Below are positions 47,781 through 57,681 of a DNA stretch of 64,000 nucleotides, one piece after another. The notes beneath the pieces are model-generated. The model was not told the DNA's origin. It saw nothing but the letters and a program-made list of their open reading frames with translations, and did no database searches. This stretch comes from Karstenula rhodostoma CBS 690.94 (taxonomy: Eukaryota > Ascomycota > Dothideomycetes > Pleosporales > Didymosphaeriaceae): assembly GCA_010093485.1 (NCBI GenBank), contig MU001494.1:542805-606804 (forward strand), read 5' to 3'. The position numbers and the translations under genes are program-made. Position 1 is the first letter of the stretch. Each line of letters opens with the position of its first letter.

Positions 47781-49032
47781 ATGAGCGGAAAGGAGAACCA
47801 GAATGGCGGCGCCGTGGGAGAGTCCATCAACACCGACATCATCACCCTGACGCGGTTCTTGACCGAGGAGCAGACGAAGCACAAGGAGGCGACGGGAGAC
47901 TTCACGTACGCGCTGTTGACGGTGTAGGAGCCCGCCCATTGCTGACCTCCCGACAAGACTACTCTGCCACGCGCTGCAGTTCGCATTCAAGAGCATATCA
48001 TACTACATCCGCCGCGCGACCCTGATCAACGTGAGCTTCCCACCCGCCAACTGTGAAGAGGACCCCCCGGCTAACAGCGCAGCTCACCGGCCTCGCCGGC
48101 ACCTCAAATACCACGGGCGACGACCAGAAGAAGCTCGACGTGATCGGCAACGACCTCTTCATCAGCGCGATGCGCTCCTGCGGCCGCGTGCGCCTGCTCG
48201 TCTCAGAGGAGGAGGAGGAATGCATCACCTTCGACGAGTTCCCGTCGGCGCGGTACGCCGTGGCCTGCGACCCCATCGACGGGTCGTCGAACCTCGACGC
48301 CGGCGTCTCCGTCGGCACCATCTTCAGCGTGTACAAGCTCGAGGAGGGCGCGCGCGGCACAAAGGAGGACCTCCTCCTGCCCGGCACCGAAATGGTCGCC
48401 TCGGGCTTCACCATGTACGGCGCCTCCGCCCAGCTCGTCATCACCATGAAAGGCGGCAACGTCAACGGCTTCACCCTCGACAACAACTTTGGCGAGTTCA
48501 TCCTCACACACCCAAACATGCGCATCCCCAAGACGCGCGCCATCTACTCCGTCAACGAGGGCAACTCGCTCTTCTGGGAGGAGCCCGTCAAGGAGTACAT
48601 CAACGCCTTGAAGTACCCTACCGAGGAGGGCGGAAAGCCCTACAGCGCGCGATACATCGGGTCCATGGTCGCTGACGCGTATCGCACGCTGCTGTACGGC
48701 GGCATCTTTGCCTACCCCGCAGACAAGAAGTCGCCAAAGGGAAAGCTGCGCATTCTGTACGAGTGCGCGCCCATGGCCATGGTCTTTGAGAACGGTAAGC
48801 CTTCCTTTTCTTCCCGCCTTCTCCACCCCCCACAACAGCGAAAGCGTCGTATATTCTCGTCCTCGTCCTCGACTGACACACACCAACAGCCGGCGGCCTC
48901 GCCGTCAACAGCAAGATGCAGCGCATGATGGAGGTCGTCCCCGAGCACATCCACGACCGGAGCGGCATCTTCATGGGCTCCGAGCAGGAGGTCCAGCGCG
49001 TCATCGACGTGCACAAGAAGCACCAGAAGTAA
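47781..49032 (+). CDS. FBP1: Fructose-1,6-bisphosphatase
   Basis: Key gluconeogenic enzyme that hydrolyses fructose 1,6-bisphosphate to fructose 6-phosphate in the cytosol. Four exons (47781-47905, 47958-48030, 48083-48794, 48890-49032) give 350 residues, the family length. Junctions: TTC AC|GTACGC to GACAAG|A rebuilds GDFTLLCHALQFAFK; AAC|GTGAGC to GCGCAG|CTC; AAC G|GTAAGC to AACAG|CC rebuilds FENAGGLAVNSK. The active-site signature DPIDGSSNLDAG is intact and the metal and substrate residues around KLDVIGNDLF and YIGSMVADAYRTLLYGG are present. The N-terminus (MSGKENQNGG, then TDIITLTRFL) contains the AMP-site helix region. It lies just downstream of KGD1 on the same strand. Confidence 0.96.
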
Positions 49033-50166
49033 AAATCTACTCACCCACCCCCCTTGAAATGTAACAATCGCTCCTCATTATCATGCCACCTTCTTGTCAA
49101 ACGTTACGACCACCAGAAGATATCCACGCTTGCATCGCAGCAGTAGTTCAAATCAATTTGTGTTTCTTCTCTGCAAAAGCATTCGCACGCGTACAAAACC
49201 ACGTATGGTCGAGGCGATGTGCTGCATCTAGCGTAGCTGGCATAGCTTTGTGATGCCCCTTCATCCATCACCCCCACGCAACCCTACACCCCAAAAATAC
49301 ATACACACATATGCATACACACCACCCCCACCCCGTAAATCACACAAGCGCCTCATGCCCCTCCTGTAGATGGAGCTCGCGGTCAGCTCTGTTTGGCTCG
49401 TTGGGGCGACGGACAAGGCAGACAGCACACATCACCCACTTCCGCAAAACACACCTTGAAATCATAAACATGTCTTCAGACTAAGCATCTACAAGTCATA
49501 AAAAGCAAAAGAATCCATCCTAAGCATGTCATGCAACGCTCCAGCAGAGCGCTCCGCACCGCCTCCCGATCCCCTGCTATCCATACCCTTCGATTCCTAA
49601 TCCAAATGTCCTCCCCCATGGCCCCCTATCCATATTCGTATCTGTTTGTGTCCACCATACCAAAGTACCGATCCACCATTATACTCTTGTTCGCATGCAA
49701 GCGAGGGCCAAACAACAGGCCACTGTGTGGTATCAATCTTCAGCTGAGAAAAAAACCCGCATATCCACCCCTCCAGCATTCCACTCGTGATTGGTCGTCG
49801 CAGACTGAAGGGTCTATAGTACATGCAGCATGTAAGAAAGGCGAGCCCCCAACACCCATCGAAGGGGAGGCAGGCGTCGAGGAGAAGAAAACGGAGTCCT
49901 GTCCATCTGTGGCAGACTGTGGAGGCAGTCTAGTAAATGCAGACCGAGATGAATATGCGACGACAGGAGCTCCGAAGAAAGGAAAGACCGACCGCATGTC
50001 GAATCGTAGCAAAACTTTTGGTCATGACTGAGCCACCGTGCAAAAGAGAGAAAATCGTGAGCCGTGCGCCATTCGCCGAAGAGTCATCGAACCGTCATCA
50101 TAAGGGTGCCGAGAAAGCGATTCTCGGGTCGAGAGTCCTACTCAGCGCCTAGAAAACTTTAGCTGC
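49033..50166. other. Convergent 3' spacer FBP1-PAB1
   Basis: About 1.1 kb with CA-rich runs near 49290-49340. No gene is recognised; the 166-codon frame at 49531-50031 has no domain and is opposed by other frames. Confidence 0.6.
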
Positions 50167-52437
50167 CTAAGCCTTGTCTTCTTTGGCCTCCTCCTTCGGG
50201 GCTTCTTTCTCTCCCTCACCCTCTTTGTTCTTGACATATTCGTCGTACACGTTCATGGCCTCGTCAACCTTGGCCTTGAGCGCACCCTCGTCGGAGGTAC
50301 TGCGAACGTTAGTATGAATGTGACTTTGAAAGGATTCGGGGAGCACTTACAGGTTGATCAACTCGGAGTTGTCCATCTCGAGGAGCATACCAGTGATCTT
50401 GCCGGCCAACTCGGGCTGCATCTCGTGGATCTTGGGGTAAAGAGCCTCACCCAGCATCTGCTTCTGCTGACCGGCGGGAGCAGCGTTCAGAACAGAGAGG
50501 TCGACACCAGGGGCGCGGCCACCTTGAGAGAAACCTGCCGGGGGCTGACCGGGTCGACCTCCGGGTCCGCCACGACCGGCACCACCTTGCGAGAAGGGAG
50601 CGTTGCCGCCGCGGATGGCGGGCATCTGGCCAGGCATGCCGGGGATAGGAGCCATGGGACCCCGGCCACCAGCACCACGACCTCCACCCATGGCAGCCTG
50701 CTGGGCAGCCTGAGCGAGCTGGATGTACTGGGGGTTCATGTAGGGAGCGGGGAAGGCGCCAGGAGCCATGCCGGGAGGCATGTACATGGGCGGCATCTGG
50801 GGAGCGCTCGGTCCACCACGTCCACCCTGCTGGCCGGGAATAGCACCGGGGAAACCAGCACCACGACCGCCCTGCTGTCCGGGGATGGCACCAGGGAAGG
50901 GCTGTCCGCGGCCAGGGGGGAACATCATCGGCTGCTGACCAGGCGCCATGAACATGGGCTGCATGCCACCGAACTGCTGCTGCTGTTGCTGCTGCATGCG
51001 GAGCTGGTTGCGGGCTTGGATAGTAGCCTCGAGCTGGTTCTTGCGGACATCCTTGCGCTGAGCCAGAGCGACGTAGAGGGGCTTGCCACCGATCATCTTC
51101 TGGTTCATGTCGGAGACAGCCTTGGTGGCCTCATCGGGGTTGCTGAAGCAGACGAAACCGAAGCCCTTGCTCTTACCGAGGATCTTCTTCTCACCCTTAA
51201 TGGTGACCTTGTCGTTCTCCTTCTTCTCCTTGGACTCCTCGTCTCCAGAGACCTCTTTCTTCTCTTCCTCGTCTTCCTTCTTCTCCTCCTTATCCTCCTC
51301 GGTGGGAGTCTCGGAGCCCTCAGCGGGAAGAGTGTCACGCATGACCTTGGCGGAGGTGATGGTACCGAAGGGAGAGAACATATCGCGAAGCTTATCGTCA
51401 TCAACATCGTCGTCAAGGTTCTTGATGTACAGGTTGACGCCCTGGTACTTGGACTGCTTCTCAAGGCGAGCGGCCTCGTACTGCTTGCGGAGCTCCTCCT
51501 CACGCTCGTGCTTCTTCTGAGCGCGGCCAACGTACAGCTTCTGACCGTGGAACTCGGTATCGTTCAGCGCATCAACAGCGACGGAAGCAGCCTCGTGCTT
51601 GACGAAGTTGACGAAGCCAAAGCCACGACTCTTGCCCTGGTCGTCGCGCGCAAGGGAAGCGGAGGTGATGTCGCCGTGCTTCTCGAATAAGTCGCGGAAC
51701 TGCTCGTCGGTGACGTCGAGGTCGACGTTCTTTACGTACACGTTGGTGAAGTTGGCCTTCATTTCCTCGAACTTGCTCATGCGCTCCTTCTTGGGGATGT
51801 GGTGGCCGACGAAGACCTTCTTCTCGTTGAGCAACATGCCGTTGACGTGCTTGATAGCGTTGTTAGCAGCCTCGGCGGTTTCGTAGTGGACGAAGCCGTA
51901 GCCCTTCGAGTTGCCCATCTCGTCTTGTGCGACCTTGCAGCTCAGGATGTTGCCGAAGGCGGCGAAGGTGTCGTGCAACGCCTTGTTGTCAATGGCGTGG
52001 TCGAGGTTCTTGATGAAGACATTGCCCTGACCGGTCTTACGCAGAGCGGGGTCGCGCTGCGACCACATGATGCGGCACGGCTTGCCCTTGATAACGGTGT
52101 AGTTTAGCTCCTCGAGAGCCTTCTCGCCGTCCTCCGAGCTGTTGTAGTTAACATACGCATATCCGAGCGAGCGGCGGGTGACAGCGTCGCGGCAGACACG
52201 GATGGACGCGACCTGGCCGATGGACGAGAACAGCTCGAACAGCATGGCCTCGGTGACAGCAGGGTCAAGCTCTCCCACGTAGAGCGAGGCAGAGTTGGGG
52301 TGAGCCGTGGTGGCAGAGGCGGGGGTCGCGACGGCATCGTTGGCGGCGGCAACGTTGGTGTTGACCGAAGTGCCGTTGGCAGCCTCCTGGGCGCCGTCCT
52401 GGACGGGCGAGGCAGAGTTGGCGGCTTCAGCAGACAT
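50167..52437 (-). CDS. PAB1: Poly(A)-binding protein Pab1
   Basis: Binds mRNA poly(A) tails and links them to translation and deadenylation. Two coding exons, 52437-50351 and 50299-50167, give 739 residues. CCT|GTAAGT to CGCAG|T keeps frame and completes [20 protein letters not shown]. The N-terminus is Ala/Ser-rich. Four RRMs follow: RRM1 from [11 protein letters not shown] (~50), RRM2 from [14 protein letters not shown]3 from [11 protein letters not shown], and RRM4 from [14 protein letters not shown]4 is split by a ~50-residue Glu/Lys-rich insert between its RNP2 and RNP1 ([11 protein letters not shown]). Then comes a Gln/Pro/Gly/Met-rich linker with three [15 protein letters not shown] repeats, and the PABC/MLLE domain ([20 protein letters not shown]). 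The final intron lies inside the MLLE domain. A 5'UTR intron from about 52552 (CAG|GTGAGC) to about 52443 (CAGATAG) is likely. Confidence 0.95.
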
Positions 52438-53480
52438 GTTGGCTATCTGGCGCGGTGTCAGTGGGCGGTTCGAATTTTTGCGGGCAAGCGCAGGTGCGGC
52501 GAGCGCGCTCGCTAGAAAGGAAAAAAAAAAGTTTGGCGCGGGACTGCTCACCTGTAACAAAAGCTAGAAAGCTGCGGCGAAGAAATCTGGTGTAGAAACT
52601 CTGGTGACTCTACAGAAGACGAGCAGGCAGGCGCGCTGGTGTCTTTCTTCCGCGGGGGTCGAGGGTTGAGGGAAAGAAAGGCGGTGGGGGCAAGCGACCG
52701 ACTGACGAGTGGGTGGATTGGCGGGCGTCGTCAAGACAGATTTTTTTGTAGTTTTCTGAATTTTTTTGAGACTTTTTCTGTTATGAGATGTTCCGCGGGG
52801 GAACAACGTGGTCGAAGAGCTGTCGAGTGCGGGTGTTGAGAGAGTTTGGGACTGCGAGAGAGTGGCAGGCGGTGCCTTTATGAAAAGGTGGTGCGCGCTT
52901 GCCGCCAAGCCGCTAGTGCCAAACGAGGACAGCGCCATGGGCCCTGGTGAATGAATTCTTTCTGCGCCGGCTCTGGCGGGGGCAGCAGACAGCGCCGCGA
53001 CGTGCAGTGGCGATGAGCGCATCGCGTGGGCGGGCGTTGCTCTGTTGCAGCGTGCAGCGTGCAGCGTGCAGCGTGCAGCGTGCAGCAGTGGCGCTGTGTG
53101 ACCAGCGCCCTTGCCAGCCTGAATGCGCCCGACAACAATGGGACAATGCAGGCACGCGTAAGTGTCTCCAAGCCCTCTCACATGTATGCCACTCGCCCAA
53201 AGACTTCAATCTATCACCTGAGGCGCTCACTGTCACCATCACTCACCATCATCGTAGCCCTGTGCACGTCATGCTCCGGCCTCACCGCCAACCCAGTAGC
53301 CGTGCGCTTGCCTGTCATTTCCCTATCTAGCCATACACACATCCTGCCAAAGCTCATCCGTAGGAAATTAAAAATGGGTATCTGTGCTCAAACGCAAGAC
53401 GCAGGCCATGCAAACCAAGCAAATGCCACTTCCTTTCAGGAAACAGAACATTGAAAACGAATACTCCCCAAGCGTCATCA
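52438..53480. other. PAB1 promoter/leader and convergent-side spacer
   Basis: About 1 kb upstream of PAB1, containing a probable leader intron close to the start codon, T-rich stretches near 52740-52780 and a 7-bp tandem repeat at 53047. No protein gene is recognised. Confidence 0.55.
53047..53086. repeat. Tandem repeat, unit GCAGCGT
   Basis: Five exact copies of the 7-bp unit GCAGCGT plus a partial sixth. It lies about 610 bp upstream of the PAB1 start. It is a likely hypervariable minisatellite. Confidence 0.85.
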
Positions 53481-56400
53481 TTAGTCCTTTAAACAATCTT
53501 CCCATCCATCCTGCTGCGCTAGGAACGACTCGACTCGCGATTTGCAGTCTGTCAGTCCAGCTCCCAGCGCCTCGTCCCACTGGCTTTCCACCAGTCCCAC
53601 TTTCTCTTTCAAGTCGTCCGTTAGTCTCCGCTCCTCGTCCTCCTTGATGGCTTTCATCTCTCGGTCTACACGCTCCAGATCCTCGCCTTCCATGATCCTT
53701 TGAGTCTCCAGCAGTCTCGATCCTGCACTCATGACGCCAGTCTTGACCTCGTGTAGCAGGCACAGCAGGTTTATTTGCGACTCGATGAACTGGTAAGCGG
53801 AGCGGCCGGCGTGAGCAAGCAACGTGTACAGATATTGGAGTGGGAAATCGTAGAACGACGGGTTCTCTTCGTATTCGGAGGGCGGAATGAGTATGTCGAA
53901 GCCATTCAGACGCTGAGGAATCTTTTGGACGATGGCAAGCAGACCCGGTGCGATATCCCAAAATGCCGAGAGCTGTGTTTCGACCCCACGGGTGACGTTC
54001 ACCTCGATTACGTTCATGAAGTCTTCGTAGCGCTTCAAGATCTCCGTTTCCCAGGTAACCTTTCGGTCTTGCGCATCGCGCCGGAAGAATGTTGTTGCTT
54101 CTCCGACTTTCTGCTCGTTTCCGGCTTGGGCGTACGGCAGAACGATGATGTCCTTGTATAGGTCGTTGCGCTCGTTTTCAAGCTCGAACATTTCCTTGTG
54201 CAGCTGCTCGCGGGCCTCGAATAGCCATTTCAGTAACGTGAGCATCTCCAGCAACTCAGGTTGTTCGTCGCCCTCCTCTTGCGTCTGGTTGGGATTCAGC
54301 TCCGATGCCGCATTATTCAAGCGACCTTTGAGGTGCTCCAGTGACGCTGAAGCTTTGTTAATCCGTTCGCAGAACATTGCATGCAACGGATTCGCAACCT
54401 CGGCTTGGAAGGTATCGAAGGTCTTTTGGACAAGATCTTGGGCCCGTTGGTGCTCTCGGGTCTCAAAGTCTTTCTCGGCGTTGGCAGCGTCACCGTAGCT
54501 CATGACCCCATTCCGGATGTTTTCTCGTATATTGAAGCGGAGCTGGGACCTCCGGTCGTTAAGCGATGCACTTTCCTGTTCTTCTCTGGCACTAGTCTTG
54601 GTCCTAAAAGCCTCCTTGGTCGTTTTCACTTCCTGAATGTCTGAAAGATTTCTTAGATTGTTGCGGATGGAAGTGAGGTCAGGATGGCTGTTGTTGACGG
54701 CAGGATGGTGTCGCGGATAAGGCGGAGGCAACGTGACTAGTCGGGAAACGTCCAGTTTGCGTGGATCAGGGGTCGTCGGAGCAGTGTTGGGCTGGTAACT
54801 GCACACGAACGTCAGCGATATCTGGAGTAGTAGATGTTCACACTTACTCCACAGCTTGTTTGCCTGGCGTCCCCTCAAGAAGACCACCCTTCTCGGGCGG
54901 GTATTCGTTCGGTCCATAGGGTTGTCGGCTGCTAGACTCTCCGCGATTTGCAGGCGAACTGTCTCCTTGTCCAATCCACTGCAGACTTTCTCGTGCTTCT
55001 TTCGGTAAGCCCATATACTTTGACTCGCGCTTACTTCTTTCCAACATGCGGTTGCCGATGCCAGACGATCCACCGTCGTTACTCGCTTCCCACCACCGGC
55101 TCGCCGATCTCCCCCGCGAATCCTCCTCATCTGGTACAGTACTCATGGCCATGCTCGGGATGGGAGAAAGAACCGGCTTGTAGTTCCAAGACGCATCACG
55201 AGCTCGCTGACTGGTTGCGCTCGATGGCGAGGCTGGTTCAGTGTGAGGCGTGAAGTTTTGTACAGATGACGCGGGGCTGGCAGCTGTCGTAGGAATAGAG
55301 ATGGGTTGCCTTGTATCCGGCGACTCGCCGCGTGTCGACGCCTGCGATCTTCGATCGCTGGGAGCAACGGAAGCACTCTGAGCACTTGGTGTCACGGATC
55401 TGCGACCAGACGTGGTGTAAGCGCGCCAAAAATCTCTTGTTAGGTCCACAATATCCCCTGCCATGTCATCAAAAGCTGCGGAATATCGATCTCGTCGAAT
55501 TCGCGACTCGTTGACCGCATATTTTGCGAATAGCTCCAATCGCTCCTGGTCTGACTGGGCTGCCATCTCTTTCTCGATGAAATGGCGATGTCGTTCGATA
55601 GCTGCCTCAACAAAGACATCGCCACCCCCAGGGCGTGGCGTGCTCGATAGGGACAGATCGACCTTTGCGCCCGAATTGTAAGAAGCGTTCGATGTTGATC
55701 GATTCCGGGCCCCTGAACTGTCAGCCAGGCTTGCACCGACATCGTCGCAATAATGACGCATAGGTGGGGTAGGAAGAGCCTTGGACGGAAATGACACAGG
55801 CTGCTTCCCAGTGTGAGAATGGTCGAGAGGTTCCGTACCTGGCGAGAAAGGAGGCGTCGGTACAGGCCCGGTCTGTACACTCAGGCGAGGTGTAGAGTTT
55901 GATGAACCAGGCTCTCCAAGAGAATGCGAGCTCCTCGGCGAACGAAGGCCACCACTACGCGGAGTGTTCTTTGTGACTGCATCACGGCGTTTCAATCCAC
56001 CCTCAGGACTACCCAGAACCAGGTCGGCCGGTTTCGCAGCTTCCATGTCTTGTGCCCAAGGGTTGTTGTTGGGCTCGGCTCGCTCTTTTGCAGCCCGGCT
56101 TTCGCTACGACGCTCACGAATGCCTCGGGAGGCCAGACTGCCACTCGGATCGCGGTAGAGCGTACTGCTTGAGTTGGATGTTGATGTTGTCGGCACAGAG
56201 GTAATGGAGCCGGATTCACTTTCGATAGGCTGTGGTGGTTGTTCTAGCGTTTGGAGAACATGTGAGCTCGTGTCTATTGGCAGGCATTGCGCAGCAGGCG
56301 ATCGTGACCGCTGTCTTGCGGGCTCATCTTGCCAGCCGACTGGCGTTGGTGGAATGGTTGGCAGAGCACTCTGTCCAGGCCGGCGCGTCGGAGGTGCTGG

Positions 56401-57681
56401 CAAATGTACGGACTGGCGATTGAACGTCGAATCCAATCCAGGTCCTAAACTTTGGGATCTTGAGCCAGGAGGTGGAGGAACAGGAGGCGGAGGTGGCAAA
56501 GGCGCCCCATGTCCCCAGGCACCTTGGGGTAGCGTTGGTGTCTCATCGATAGGTGTCCTTGACTCTGAAGCGAGTACGCCAGTGGAAGCAGCCCTGCGAG
56601 CGGCGGGGGCTCTTACAGGCGACTGCGTGTCCGGACTCCATCGATGCTCCGGGAATGCATTGGAAAGGACTTGATGTGAAGCCCGAGGCGGAGGAATCCC
56701 TGGCGATGCTGGGGGTCGCTGTAGGGCTTCACTTGTACTGATACGTAGAGACTCGATGTTGCTTGGACCAGGGCTGCCTGACCCTCTGTCACGAAACTTG
56801 GACAAGCTGAACTTGGAAGTAAGTTTATCTCGAGAAGCCGACCTCTTCGAGCCGGTTGCAGGCGGAGGAGGAGGAAATTGTGAAAACGAAACAACACTTG
56901 TCGCGCTTTGGGGTACCACCATTGATCCGGGTCTACTGTGGAAGAAACCTGATGTAGGTCGCGACACTGGCGACGACGTGTAGTCAGACGGGGGCGGCGG
57001 TGGAGGCGGATGACTGGCCGCGAATGCAGCAGCAGACATGTGCGGAGACGAGCGTGGGGTTGCATTTGTTGGTCGGCCTGGATTCTGACCTGGAGAGTAA
57101 GGCGGAGGTGGGGAGGGCATTGACGCTATCGACTGTTAGTCTACTTGAGCGTCTTCAGGCCATGCCAACACGCCGACTGACGCGTTTCCTCCGACACCAT
57201 GTGAGAAACGAGATATTGCTCGGCTAGGCATAACCAGCACCAGCGAACAGGTGGCGTACAAGACGGACATACCTTCCATGCCCGTCACGTCCTGAGGCCG
57301 ACTCGTCGCGACAGGCGTGTGCGGCACATACTGGCCGCCAACAGTGCCTCCGCTGCGTGCCCACTGCTGGGGGTTGTAGCCTTGATTCCTCATTGCCATT
57401 GGGGATGGCGGGACTATTGGCGATGGGGCATAGGACGAAGGGGTCGGCGCGTAGGGAGAGAAGGACACGTTCAAGGACGTCGCGCTCGCAGGCGTGTGCC
57501 CATGCGGGTATTGGCCTGGCGGGGGCGCGAGCTGGGTGGTAATTATCGGCGGTTGCACAGCTATGCGTCTCAGGGGAGACTGCTGTGGCTGGATGTGGTG
57601 GGGATAGGACCCTACGTGCGGCGAGGGCGGGGCGGGCGGCGGAGGAGGGAGGGGAGAGGAGCGCTCTTGTGCGAAGGACAT
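53481..57681 (-). CDS. Large proline/serine-rich protein with conserved coiled-coil C-terminus, function unknown
   Basis: Three exons (57681-57273, 57125-54848, 54798-53481) give 1,334 residues. Splices GAA G|GTATGT to CGATAG|CG and GTG GA|GTAAGT to GTGCAG|T keep frame, and the second joins QAVDYQPNTAPTTPDP. Residues 1-~660 are disordered, with many PPPPP runs (possible profilin, SH3 or WW ligands). Residues ~660-745 form a helical block (VEAAIERHRHFIEKEMAAQ; ESRIRRDRYSAAFDDMAGD). Residues ~915-1334 are helical and well ordered: NIRENIRNGVMSYGDAANAE, a heptad-like stretch with FELENERNDLYKDIIVLPYA, then FDILIPPSEYEENPSFYDFP. No enzyme motif, signal peptide or membrane segment is seen. It may be a cytoskeletal or septum-related scaffold, but this is only a guess from the layout. 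I do not recognise the family. Confidence 0.8.

Noticed and set aside
50314..51690. 458-codon plus-strand frame opposite PAB1
   Set aside because: Leu/Leu/Leu-rich antisense of Glu/Lys and Gln codons. The minus strand encodes four RRMs and an MLLE domain.
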